Shown piece by piece: positions 8,438-16,374 of a stretch of 64,000 bases of DNA. The notes beneath the pieces were generated by a model. That model had not been told where the DNA came from and did not search any database. It saw only the letters and a program-made list of their open reading frames with translations. The position numbers and the translations under genes are program-made. Each line of letters starts with the position of its first letter. The stretch's first letter is position 1. The stretch is from the NCBI GenBank assembly GCA_020634375.1, contig JACKBX010000009.1, positions 62,001 to 126,000 of the forward strand, written 5' to 3'. Origin of the DNA: Ardenticatenaceae bacterium (GTDB lineage Bacteria; Chloroflexota; Anaerolineae; Promineifilales; Promineifilaceae).

Positions 8438-9580
8438 ATGCGAGAAGTAGCCATTTTAGGTGTGGGGCAAATTCCGGTGCGCGAGCATTGGGAGTTGTCT
8501 ATCCGCCATCTTGCCGTAGAGGCCGCACGCAATGCCATGCATGACGCTGGCGTGGAGCGCATTGATGGCCTGTACGTCAGCAACATGACCAGCGGCGAAT
8601 TGAACCAACAGCGGCAGCTCGGCGCGTTGGTGGCTGATTATTTGCCGCAGCATGGCGTGGAGGCGGTGAAATTGGAAGCGGCGTGCGGCTCCGCCGGGTC
8701 GGCCATGCGCCAGGGCATCATCGCCATTGCCAGCGGCGAGATGGATGCGGTGCTGGTGGTGGGCGTGGAGAAGATGACGGAGACGCCCGGCAAAACGACG
8801 ACGGCCGCATTAGTTACGGCCGCCGATGCTGATTATGAGACCCCGCACGGCATTACCTTTGTCAGCCTGAATGCGCTGGTGATGCAGCGTTATATGCATG
8901 AATATGGCTACCAGCACGGTGATTTTGCGCCGTTTGCCATCAATGCCCACGCGAATGGGGCGAAGAACCCCAACGCCATGTTCCGCGACCCCATCAGCCA
9001 GCGGGCGTATGAGCGCGGGCGCATGGTGGCCGATCCGATTACGCTGTTTGATGCTTCGCCGATTGGTGATGGCGCGGCGGCGCTGCTGTTGGTTCCTGCT
9101 GAGAAAGCGCCGGATGCGGTGCGTGTGATTGGGTCCGCCTCGGCGACGGATACGCTGTCGGTGCATGACCGCGAGAACCCGCTGTGGCTGGCAGCCTCGG
9201 AGCAGTCGGTGCAGCGGGCGTATGCGCAGGCGGGTATTGGCCCGGTTGACGTGGATTTGTTTGAGCTGCATGATGCCTTTAGCATTATGGCCGCGCTTTC
9301 GTTAGAGGCGTGTGGCTTTGCCGAACCGGGCCAGGGGGTGCGTTTGGCGCAGGAGGGGGCTATTTTGCCGAACGGCCGTATCCCCATCGCTACCATGGGC
9401 GGACTGAAGGCACGGGGCCATCCGGTGGGGGCCACCGGGCTGTACCAACTGGCCGAAGCGGCGCTGCAACTGCGTGGTGACGCCGGTGAGGCACAAATCC
9501 CGGACGCCCGCATTGCTATGGCGCAGAATATTGGCGGCAGCGGGGCAACGATTGTGACGCATATTTTGCAACGGCCGTAA
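8438..9580 (+). CDS. Thiolase (acetyl-CoA acetyltransferase, SCP-x/archaeal type), catalytically intact
   Basis: A 380-residue thiolase-fold enzyme. Cys83 in LEAACGSAG is the expected acyl-accepting nucleophile and His328 in GGLKARGHPVGATG is the base, so condensation or cleavage chemistry should be possible. LFELHDAF and AQNIGGSG follow the SCP-x-like/archaeal thiolase pattern. It is about as long as, and closely similar to, the thiolase-like gene at 32178-33338, which has lost both residues. It probably supplies acetoacetyl-CoA for the mevalonate operon 23 kb away; this is inferred. A better start than the upstream in-frame ATG pair is the one after AAAGAGG. Confidence 0.85.
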   Translation: MREVAILGVGQIPVREHWELSIRHLAVEAARNAMHDAGVERIDGLYVSNMTSGELNQQRQLGALVADYLPQHGVEAVKLEAACGSAGSAMRQGIIAIASGEMDAVLVVGVEKMTETPGKTTTAALVTAADADYETPHGITFVSLNALVMQRYMHEYGYQHGDFAPFAINAHANGAKNPNAMFRDPISQRAYERGRMVADPITLFDASPIGDGAAALLLVPAEKAPDAVRVIGSASATDTLSVHDRENPLWLAASEQSVQRAYAQAGIGPVDVDLFELHDAFSIMAALSLEACGFAEPGQGVRLAQEGAILPNGRIPIATMGGLKARGHPVGATGLYQLAEAALQLRGDAGEAQIPDARIAMAQNIGGSGATIVTHILQRP

Positions 9581-9596
9581 ACACAACCAACGACAA

Positions 9597-9622
9597 GGGC
9601 AGGTTTCATACCTGCCTTTTTT
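9597..9622 (+). terminator. Rho-independent terminator after the thiolase gene
   Basis: GGCAGGT and ACCTGCC form a 7-bp stem with a 5-nt loop, followed by six T residues. Confidence 0.85.
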
Positions 9623-9637
9623 GTTTATATGGAGGGG

Positions 9638-9667
9638 TTGGGGAACGGCCGTTGCTTATGCTACACT
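9638..9667 (+). promoter_or_regulatory. Promoter of the MNT gene, probably leaderless
   Basis: TTGGGG at 9638-9643, an 18-nt spacer and TACACT at 9662-9667, with 6 nt to the ATG at 9674. No ribosome binding site is present. The spacer contains the octamer-like AACGGCCGTT. Confidence 0.45.
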
Positions 9668-9673
9668 AACATC

Positions 9674-9967
9674 ATGACACTTGAGGAAATGAGAACCTGT
9701 TTACAGCAGTATCTACCCGACTTGCGCCAGCGGTATGGCGTGCGCAATCTATGGCTGTTTGGCTCCTACGTGCGGGCGGAACAAACAGAAAACAGCGACC
9801 TGGATGTGCTGGTCACATTCGAAAACCCGCACCTTTCACTCGTGCAATTTATTCAACTAGAGCAAGAGTTATGCGCGTTGTTGGGGATAAAAGTGGACTT
9901 GGTTGAGCGTGAGGCCCTCAAGCCCACCATCGGCCAACACATTTTACAAGAGGTCGTTGCCATATGA
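9674..9967 (+). CDS. MNT-type minimal nucleotidyltransferase (antitoxin of a HEPN/MNT pair)
   Basis: A 97-residue minimal nucleotidyltransferase. The active-site pattern GSx10DxD is present, starting at Gly-Ser-Tyr and ending at Asp-Leu-Asp, and a further Asp occurs in KVDLVE. In HEPN/MNT systems this protein silences the HEPN ribonuclease by adding AMP residues to it. The stop overlaps the start of the following HEPN gene by 4 nt, so they are translationally coupled. The downstream partner looks broken, leaving this antitoxin possibly orphaned. Confidence 0.85.
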   Translation: MTLEEMRTCLQQYLPDLRQRYGVRNLWLFGSYVRAEQTENSDLDVLVTFENPHLSLVQFIQLEQELCALLGIKVDLVEREALKPTIGQHILQEVVAI

Positions 9968-10206
9968 CACGGACCTATGCCGATTACCTGCATGATATTT
10001 TGGAGATGAGCATCAAGGCCCAGCAGTTTGTGGCAGGTGTTGACTTTGTCAGTTTTGAAGAGAATGAGGAAAAGCTCTTCGCCGTCATTCGCACGCTGGA
10101 AGTTATTGGCGAAGCGGTTAAATTCATTCCCCAAACAGAACGGAATCGCTACCCTCAAACAGGCACCTGGCATGCTATCCAAAAATTGCGAAAGAAGGAT
10201 GCTTAA
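9964..10206 (+). pseudogene. Truncated HEPN-domain toxin
   Basis: Eighty residues matching the N-terminal two thirds of HEPN toxins paired with MNT proteins: the SFEENEEKLFAVIRTLEVIGEA block is replaced here by SFEEN, then AVIRTLEVIGEAVKFIP and RNRYPQTGTWHAI. Family members run on for 30-40 residues with the RNase motif R-x4-6-H (usually RDxLIHxYF). Here the frame ends in LRKKDA and stops, with no His. No frame downstream restores the motif. The gene ends about 70 bp before a 42-bp tandem array. Likely an inactive remnant; a sequencing error near 10190 is an alternative. Confidence 0.65.
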
Positions 10207-10279
10207 CCCATACAGAAACATCGCTTCCCAAACCTAATTCAACCTCATTTACCAATCCCTAAATACATTTCTACCCTCC

Positions 10280-10657
10280 TTGCAGAGGTCTGCAATGCCC
10301 TTCCAGCGGGCTAGAACCCCGTTGCAGAGGTCTGCAATGCCCTTCCAGCGGGCTAGAACCCCGTTGCAGAGGTCTGCAATGCCCTTCCAGCGGGCTAGAA
10401 CCCCGTTGCAGAGGTCTGCAATGCCCTTCCAGCGGGCTAGAACCCCGTTGCAGAGGTCTGCAATGCCCTTCCAGCGGGCTAGAACCCCGTTGCAGAGGTC
10501 TGCAATGCCCTTCCAGCGGGCTAGAACCCCGTTGCAGAGGTCTGCAATGCCCTTCCAGTGGGCTAGAACCCCATTGCAGAGGCCGGCAATGCACTTCCAG
10601 CGGGCTAGACCCCTGTTGCAGAGGTCTGCAATGTACTGCCAGAACGCTGGAACATCC
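10280..10657. repeat. Tandem array of nine 42-bp units with dyads every 21 bp
   Basis: Units start at 10280, 10322, 10364, 10406, 10448, 10490, 10532, 10574 and 10616. The first six are identical, the last three are increasingly divergent. Each unit has two 16-bp dyads of form 7+2+7: TTGCAGAGGTCTGCAA (centre 8.5) and TTCCAGCGGGCTAGAA (one mismatch, centre 29.5), exactly 21 bp apart. The two half-units agree at 14 of 21 positions, so the 42-bp unit is an older duplicated 21-bp unit. Because 42 is divisible by three, long frames stay open on both strands, but none has a credible start or composition, so coding is unlikely. The rest of 10207-10784 holds no recognisable gene. Confidence 0.9.
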
Positions 10658-10784
10658 CCCAAAAGGACTATAGCCACCTCCCCGCCAACCGCTAAAATCT
10701 GTTCATCTATCAGTCAGTTGCCGGGACTCTGTGCCAAACATCATCTTATTCCGGCTCAATAAAATATATGGAGGATAATTGATT

Positions 10785-11510
10785 ATGCCTGTTTACACAG
10801 CACCCCGTAACGATGTGGATCGCGTCGCCTTTTTGCTGCGTGCCGCCAGCACGGGCCAGACCGATGTAGATGCCGGAACGCCTTACCTCAGCCAGGAAAC
10901 GATTACCGAAGTAAGCGCCCTGGCAGCATCGTTTGATAAATCGCTGAGTGATATTTCCACGGAACAAAGTGCCCGCAGCCGTGAAGTCCGGCAGCGTAAT
11001 GAGGCCATCGAATTGCTGGCAACCTATGTGCGCGACTTTTGGGAAGTGGCACGCCGCCGTGCTCATCGCCTGGGCCAACCGGCGGAGGTGTTGACGTTTT
11101 ACGGCCTGCCGCTTGATGGCACATCCCCTAACCCCACCCGCACCGATGAATGGTTAACGATTGCCGCGAATGTGGTGCGCGGCGATGCGGAAGCGGCGCT
11201 GGCCGGGTATCCGGCAATGAGTAATCCGAGTGGGGGAGAGTTAACGGCCGTACTCACCGCCGCCCAAACCGAAGCCAACGAAGCCGCCACCGCGGACCGT
11301 CTTTACGACCAATCCCAAGAACAACTGGCCGAATTGCGTACCCAGGCCGACCAGATGATTGCCGACGTGATGGCCGAACTGCGTTTCACCCTGCGCCGCA
11401 AAGACCCGCCCAGCCAGCGCCGCATCATGCGCACCTATGGCGCAACCTTTGAATACCTGGAAGGGGAACCGCACGACCCGGATGATCAGACAGAAGAGGT
11501 CGTGGCATAA
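10785..11510 (+). CDS. Helical protein of unknown function
   Basis: A 241-residue soluble protein, rich in Ala, Glu and Arg, predicted almost entirely helical with coiled-coil character around residues 45-90 and 155-200. No signal peptide, membrane segment or catalytic motif is visible. The ATG is preceded by GGAGGATAATTGATT, which gives a good ribosome binding site. It lies between the 42-bp array and the AraC-type regulator, on the same strand, with about 30 bp to the next start, so it may be co-transcribed with that gene. Confidence 0.65.
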   Translation: MPVYTAPRNDVDRVAFLLRAASTGQTDVDAGTPYLSQETITEVSALAASFDKSLSDISTEQSARSREVRQRNEAIELLATYVRDFWEVARRRAHRLGQPAEVLTFYGLPLDGTSPNPTRTDEWLTIAANVVRGDAEAALAGYPAMSNPSGGELTAVLTAAQTEANEAATADRLYDQSQEQLAELRTQADQMIADVMAELRFTLRRKDPPSQRRIMRTYGATFEYLEGEPHDPDDQTEEVVA

Positions 11511-11542
11511 GTCCAGCAATGAGAGAAAGGAATGCTGCCGCC

Positions 11543-12448
11543 ATGAAAAATATTCCGCTCCACAAGTTTGAAGACCCGCGTGAGTTCAGCCGCCAGGACA
11601 GTCTGGCGACACCGTTTGAGATTGCGCGGATTGATAACCTGGCGGAGATGACTGTAACGGCCGTTCCCCACCGTCATACCTACTACGAAATCTTCTGGAT
11701 ATTGGGCGGTGCGGGCATGCATTACGTGGACTTCGACGAATACCGCTTTTTGCCCAACACCTTCTTCTTCATCACGCCAGGGCAAATCCACTATCCTGAA
11801 ATTGAGAAGCCGTTGAGCGGCTACGTGCTGCTGTTCACCGAAGACTTCTTGTCCATGAGCCGCCTGGATCGTGATTTTTTGCGCGGCTTTGACTTTTTCC
11901 ACCGCATTGATCACCCGCCCACGCTGCGCCTGACAGGAGAACAGGGACGGCCGTTCACCACCCTCTGTGAACAAATGCAAAGCGAATATCATGGAGATGG
12001 ATACGGCCGTCTCGTCATCCTGCAATCCCTGCTGCAAAACTTCCTGGTGCTGCTCCAACGCGCCTACAACACCACACCCACAAACGCAGACCTGCGTGCC
12101 AGCGAAAAACTGACCCAAGACTACATCCGCCTCATTGACCAATACTTTATCGAAAAACAAACCGTGCAAGATTACGCGGCCCTGTTAGGCATAACCGCCG
12201 GGTATCTCACCGAGGCCACCCACGAAACCTTAGGCATCCCCGCCAGCCATCTAATCCGCCAGCGGCTCATCGTCGAAGCCAAACGCCTCCTCGTCCACTC
12301 CAACCGCACCGTTGCCGAGATTGGTTACTACCTCAACTTCGCCGACCCCTCTTACTTTGCCCGCTTCTTCAAGCGCGAGTCCAACTTCTCTCCCACCCAA
12401 TTCAAAACCCATTACCGGGAAAAGTACCTGCTTTCCCGAAGTTCTTAG
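11543..12448 (+). CDS. AraC family transcriptional regulator
   Basis: A 301-residue regulator. The N-terminal half is a cupin-like sensor (PHRHTYYEIFWIL, then TPGQIHYPE), and the C-terminal about 100 residues contain the two AraC helix-turn-helix motifs (QDYAALLGITAGYLTE and VAEIGYYLNFADPSYFARF). It probably binds a small ligand and activates nearby genes. GAAAGGA lies about 10 nt before this ATG; an in-frame ATG at 11519 lacks a ribosome site and is the alternative. A perfect 15-bp dyad lies just downstream, before the next gene. Confidence 0.88.
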   Translation: MKNIPLHKFEDPREFSRQDSLATPFEIARIDNLAEMTVTAVPHRHTYYEIFWILGGAGMHYVDFDEYRFLPNTFFFITPGQIHYPEIEKPLSGYVLLFTEDFLSMSRLDRDFLRGFDFFHRIDHPPTLRLTGEQGRPFTTLCEQMQSEYHGDGYGRLVILQSLLQNFLVLLQRAYNTTPTNADLRASEKLTQDYIRLIDQYFIEKQTVQDYAALLGITAGYLTEATHETLGIPASHLIRQRLIVEAKRLLVHSNRTVAEIGYYLNFADPSYFARFFKRESNFSPTQFKTHYREKYLLSRSS

Positions 12449-12474
12449 CTGTTATCCAAACCCCTCAGAAAATA

Positions 12475-12505
12475 AAATATCTTCATTGACTCAATGAAGA
12501 TATTT
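12475..12505. promoter_or_regulatory. Perfect 15-bp inverted repeat upstream of the ABM-like gene
   Basis: Arms AAATATCTTCATTGA (12475-12489) and its exact complement (12491-12505) flank one central base. There is no T tract in the plus direction, and it lies 14 nt before the AAGGAG of the next gene. It could be an operator for the adjacent AraC regulator or a hairpin controlling the small gene. Confidence 0.6.
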
Positions 12506-12530
12506 ACATGTGATAACAAAGGAGAACCTG

Positions 12531-12824
12531 ATGGCTGTTATACAAATTGTCCGTTTTCGCACCAATAGCAATGTTGAAGAAACCGCATTCCGCACACTGA
12601 ATGAACGCTTTCAACGGGAAGTAGCCCCCACTCTGCCGGGCCTAGTCCGCCGCGAAGCCACCGTCTCAGAAGATGGCGAATGGGTCTTAGTCCTCCGCTA
12701 CACCGACATGGAAAGTGCCCACAAAGCAGGCCGGTCAGACACCAGCGATATTTCCCAAGCCTTCATGCAAATGATCGACATGAGCAGCATGTCAGCCAGT
12801 TTCTACACCATCATCAGCGAGTAA
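12531..12824 (+). CDS. ABM/dimeric alpha-beta barrel domain protein
   Basis: A 97-residue protein with the beta-alpha-beta pattern of the antibiotic biosynthesis monooxygenase-like dimeric ferredoxin fold: VIQIVRFRTN, a helix ending near LPGLVRREA, then WVLVLRYTDMESAHKA. Members act as small oxygenases, isomerases or heme-related enzymes, or have no known activity, so the function is open. AAGGAG lies 6 nt before the ATG. It may be controlled by the preceding AraC protein through the perfect dyad between them. Confidence 0.6.
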   Translation: MAVIQIVRFRTNSNVEETAFRTLNERFQREVAPTLPGLVRREATVSEDGEWVLVLRYTDMESAHKAGRSDTSDISQAFMQMIDMSSMSASFYTIISE

Positions 12825-12897
12825 CAAGGTCCCCTTCCTCTTAATGGGCAAGATTTGTCAAATCTGAAAACTGTTAACCTGTTTCTACACGATGACT

Positions 12898-12939
12898 AAG
12901 CGATTAGAGATTGGCCATTGCGCTAATCTCTAATCGCTT
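12898..12939. terminator. Repeat-built bidirectional hairpin overlapping the comEC stop
   Basis: AAGCGATTAGAGATT pairs with its exact complement around a 12-nt loop. It lies between convergent genes. On the minus strand the arm encodes the last residues (Ser-Asp) and the TAG of comEC. The arm is made of the GATTAGAGATT word. Confidence 0.75.
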
Positions 12940-15314
12940 TCATGCGGCTCGGCCTGCCACCACATTGTATGCCCATCCGTGACCACTTCAATTGTGCCTA
13001 GTTCGTCGGTGCGCAGCACGGCCGCGCCCACGTCAGCGGCCCGCTGCAACATCTCCGGGCTGGGATGGCCGAAGTTGTTGTCCGCGCCCACAGAAATGGT
13101 GATGATGGACGGCCGTATCGCCCGCAAAAACGCCGCGCTGCTGGAACCATTCGAGCCATGATGCCCTGCCTTATAAACCAGCGCATCGAGGGGCAGCCCA
13201 CTCTTGAGCATTGCCTGTTCTGCCTGCTGCTCTGCATCCCCGGTAAAAACAAGGCTGAAATCACCATAGGTCAGGCGCATGGCGACAGAATTCTCATTGC
13301 GCTCATCGGGCAGCAAAACCGCGCCGGGATGCAGCACCTCCAACTGCACGCCATCCTCAATGACGATGCGCTCTCCAACCAACGCACGGCGAATGGGCGT
13401 GCCCGCCTCCTCTGCCGCCAGCAGCACAGCATCATAAATGGGGGACTCGCCCAGCCCCTGCCCATTGGTGATGAGCTGGCCGACGTGGTAACGTTCAAAG
13501 ACACCCGCCAGCCCAGAAATGTGGTCGGCGTCGGGATGGGTGGCGACCATTAAATCAATCTCGCGCTGCCAAAAAGGGATGTGCTGCCCCAAGCCGTCGT
13601 TGAGCACGCTGGGGTAATAGCCGCCATCAACCAGGATTTGCCGCCCGCTGGGGGTTTGGATGAGGGTGGCGTCGCCCTGCCCCACATCAAGAAAGACTAC
13701 GTGCAGGTTACCATCGGGTTGGGTCATGCCCCAACTGAGGGTGAGAACGGCCGTTACCCCCGCCACGCCCACTGCCAGCCGCCGCGAGAGATTTTTGCGC
13801 AGAACGGCCGTCACCCCCGCCCGCTTCTCCGGTTCCAACCGCGCAAACAACGTGATTAGGCCAATGAGGGCATAAACTGCCACAATTACCCCCGGTGAGA
13901 CTGTGACGGGAACAGCCGCACCCGGCACGGCGGCAAACAGGCGCACCAACCAGATGGTATACGCCAGAAACAGCCAGGCCACCCAGCCAAACAATTGCCC
14001 AATCGCGGGTATAACCATACCCACCAGTGCCGCCAATCCGCCCCAAACCATTACGCCGGGCTGCGCGGGCAAAATCAGCGCATTAGCAGGCAGGCTAATC
14101 AACGAAAGCTGGCCGAAGTAGGCGGCCATCAGGGGCAGCGTCAGCACCTGCGCCGCCAGCGTAATCAGCACCGATTCGCTGATCACGCTCATGATGGCCC
14201 GCACCGCCTGGCGATTGAAGCGGCGTGCTAGTTGCTGCTGCATCCACTGCGTCAGGGGGGTGGCGTAAAGCATCAGGCTCAGGGTGGCGGCAAAGCTCAG
14301 TTGGAAGCCCACGTCCCACAGCGCCAGGGGATTGAGCAGGGTCATGACAAAGGCTGCCAGGAAAAGCGAGGCGTAGATGTAGTTGGGACGGCCGAGCCAG
14401 CGGCTGGCAATCAGGTAGATGCTGCCCATGATGGCCGCCCGCACCACCGAAGGGTCTGCGCCCACGAGCAGCGTGTAGGCGGCCACACCTACGATGGCAA
14501 AAGCTACTGCGCCGCGCCGCTTGAGCAATGGTTGGCTGAGGCCCACCAGAATGCCAATGAGAATGGCGATGTTGAAGCCGGAGATGGCGATGATGTGCGT
14601 CATGCCGGTGGCGCGGAAGTCGTCGGCCAGCTCAGGGGACAGGCCGTTGTCGTTGCCCAAGAGGATGCCGCTGAGGAGGGCGGCAGCAGGGTCGGGAATG
14701 AGGCGGTTGATGCTGGCTTGGGCGCGGGCTTTGAAGGCGTAGATGGCGCGGTAAATGGGGCTGCCCTGCCCTGTCTCCCGCACGGTGATTTGCGGCTGGT
14801 TGATGAGGCTGTAGATGCCCTGGCGGGCGAGGTACTCCTTGTAGCTGAAGTCGTCGAATTCGGGTGGGGTTTCGAGACGGCCGTTCACTTCCACTACACT
14901 GCCATATTCAATGAGCGGGAAACGGGGCGCTCGCACCAGCACGTCGCCGGTGATGGGCAGCGTTTTGCCGGTGGGCAAAATGAGGCTGTCGGCGGTCACG
15001 CGCAGGTTGATGCTGCGGTCGCGCACGTCCGGCTCGCCGCTGACAAGGCCGGTGAAGGTGAGGTTGGGGCTGTCGTTGTAGGTGGTGATGTGATCGGCAG
15101 TGAGGGTGGGAACGGCCGTGCCATACCACGCCCCTCCTACCCCCAAGCCTATCAGAGTTATCAGGGCCATTTGCGCCCGCCGCTGCTGGCGCAGCAAAAC
15201 ACCACCGGCCAAACCGATTCCGGCCATTACCAACCAGGAGATAAGCGGCCATGCCACAAAAGAAGCCAGCCAAATCCCCGCCAACCACGCTATACCCAGA
15301 AAAACAACCGTCAT
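12930..15314 (-). CDS. comEC: ComEC/Rec2 family DNA uptake channel
   Basis: A 794-residue membrane protein of full ComEC length. The order is: N-terminal TM pair, an OB-like DUF4131 region (about 60-190), the ComEC competence domain with about nine TM helices (about 230-520, with HIIAISGFNIAIL), and a C-terminal metallo-beta-lactamase domain with DVGQGDATLI and THPDADH. It transports single-stranded DNA across the membrane in natural transformation; the C-terminal domain probably cuts the non-transported strand. No other competence gene is nearby. The end of the gene is embedded in a repeat hairpin. Confidence 0.92.
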   Translation of the reverse strand: MTVVFLGIAWLAGIWLASFVAWPLISWLVMAGIGLAGGVLLRQQRRAQMALITLIGLGVGGAWYGTAVPTLTADHITTYNDSPNLTFTGLVSGEPDVRDRSINLRVTADSLILPTGKTLPITGDVLVRAPRFPLIEYGSVVEVNGRLETPPEFDDFSYKEYLARQGIYSLINQPQITVRETGQGSPIYRAIYAFKARAQASINRLIPDPAAALLSGILLGNDNGLSPELADDFRATGMTHIIAISGFNIAILIGILVGLSQPLLKRRGAVAFAIVGVAAYTLLVGADPSVVRAAIMGSIYLIASRWLGRPNYIYASLFLAAFVMTLLNPLALWDVGFQLSFAATLSLMLYATPLTQWMQQQLARRFNRQAVRAIMSVISESVLITLAAQVLTLPLMAAYFGQLSLISLPANALILPAQPGVMVWGGLAALVGMVIPAIGQLFGWVAWLFLAYTIWLVRLFAAVPGAAVPVTVSPGVIVAVYALIGLITLFARLEPEKRAGVTAVLRKNLSRRLAVGVAGVTAVLTLSWGMTQPDGNLHVVFLDVGQGDATLIQTPSGRQILVDGGYYPSVLNDGLGQHIPFWQREIDLMVATHPDADHISGLAGVFERYHVGQLITNGQGLGESPIYDAVLLAAEEAGTPIRRALVGERIVIEDGVQLEVLHPGAVLLPDERNENSVAMRLTYGDFSLVFTGDAEQQAEQAMLKSGLPLDALVYKAGHHGSNGSSSAAFLRAIRPSIITISVGADNNFGHPSPEMLQRAADVGAAVLRTDELGTIEVVTDGHTMWWQAEPHESD

Positions 15315-15421
15315 CGCATCTACACAAAACTAGAAATGGCTGCAAGTGAAGCCCGAAAAGCCTGACTGCGAGGCCAAATCTTACCATACTATCGCCGCGA
15401 ATTCATTCAGTGGGCAGAAAT

Positions 15422-15468
15422 CCAGTTGACAATTAGCCGTTGACCATGAACAATTGACAATTATTGCA
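15422..15468. repeat. GTTGACAATTAGC/CAATTGACAATT repeat
   Basis: Words of the type TTGACAATTAGC, TTGACCATGAAC and AATTGACAATT occur just before the ribosome binding site of the next gene. They belong to the same family as the repeats at 18.35, 18.62, 19.62 and 37.25 kb and those inside recD2. Confidence 0.55.
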
Positions 15469-15481
15469 AAGGAGCAGCCCC

Positions 15482-16231
15482 GTGTCCTATCTAAAACGCA
15501 TCTGGGAAGACATCCGTCGCGGAGAAAATATTGACCTCTTCATCACCGTGCTGATTGCCATTGGATTAGCCATCCTCAACATCGCTGGCGTGGCCCCGGC
15601 GACGCTGATTGCCCCGCTGACCCTGGCCGTGCTGGGCCTGCTGGCCGTCGCCACGCTGGGCAACCGCTACAAGCTGGAAGAATCGCTGGACACGCTGAAC
15701 CGCACGCACACCGGCCTCTTTCAAGAGAAGATGCCCGCCGAGATGGACAATGACCTGCGCCATGCCCGCGAGTTGTGGCTGGTGGGTATCACCCTCAACC
15801 GCACGATCAATACCTACTACAGTGCCCTGGAGCAAAAGCTGGCGCGTGGCGACACGGTGCGCGTACTGCTGGTTGACCCCGATGGGCATGGCCCGGAAAT
15901 GCTGGAACGGCGTGAATACAAAGCTCGCTACAATGTGGAACGTATCCGTTACTTCATTCGGGACAGCCTGGATGATTTGTGCGGTTTGCAGCAGCGCTTT
16001 GGCGGGCTGGAAGTGCGCGTGATTGATTATCCGCTGGGCTACGGCGGGGTGCTGATTAATCCCAATGGCAGCAACGGCCGTTTCTATCTCGAACATTACC
16101 CCTTCAAAACCCCCGGCGGCTCCCTCCCTAAATTTGTGTTGGAGGCCGGAGACGGCCGTTGGTACACCTTCTTCAAACTCGAAATCGAAACCATCTGGGA
16201 CAATGCCGCCCCCTGGACGTGCAAAAGCTAG
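15482..16231 (+). CDS. Two-TM protein with a phospholipase D-like fold lacking the HKD motif
   Basis: A 249-residue protein starting at GTG with AAGGAG 7 nt upstream. Residues of about 20-60 form two hydrophobic helices; the remainder is a soluble domain resembling phospholipase D-like domains (LWLVGITLNRT, then DTVRVLLVDPDG and GRFYLEHYPFKTPGG). No HxKxxxxD motif is present, so enzymatic activity is doubtful and a sensing or ligand-binding role is possible. It lies 143 bp upstream of a STAND NTPase on the same strand; a joint role in a conflict or signalling system is an inference. The gap holds two hairpins. Confidence 0.55.
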   Translation: MSYLKRIWEDIRRGENIDLFITVLIAIGLAILNIAGVAPATLIAPLTLAVLGLLAVATLGNRYKLEESLDTLNRTHTGLFQEKMPAEMDNDLRHARELWLVGITLNRTINTYYSALEQKLARGDTVRVLLVDPDGHGPEMLERREYKARYNVERIRYFIRDSLDDLCGLQQRFGGLEVRVIDYPLGYGGVLINPNGSNGRFYLEHYPFKTPGGSLPKFVLEAGDGRWYTFFKLEIETIWDNAAPWTCKS

Positions 16232-16239
16232 ATCGTGGG

Positions 16240-16297
16240 GGGTGGGTTTGGCAACGCCAAACCCCTACTGTAGGGGCATGGCGACGCCATGCCCTGG
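16240..16297. repeat. Two tandem hairpins, GGTTTGGC and GGCATGGC types
   Basis: Perfect palindromic hairpins at 16244-16264 (GGGTTTGGC pairing across AAC) and 16274-16294 (GGGCATGGC pairing across GAC). Similar elements are at 19497-19570 and 36027-36055. They behave like REP elements, located between genes. Confidence 0.75.
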
Positions 16298-16374
16298 TAC
16301 TATTTCCCCACGAATTTCAGCTATACTCAGCTAGAGGAAGAGGCGTTCTTCTCTCTAGCTCCACAGGAGGAACC

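Noticed and set aside
10249..10762. Repetitive peptides encoded by the 42-bp array
   Set aside because: Frames stay open only because the unit is a multiple of three. No good ribosome site or conserved start supports a protein on either strand.
14232..15365. Long open frame on the plus strand, antisense to comEC
   Set aside because: It is a GC-driven shadow of comEC, with low-complexity Gly/Val/His content and no family-like sequence.
15482..16231. Active phospholipase D effector
   Set aside because: The HxKxxxxD motif is absent, so only a PLD-like fold can be suggested.
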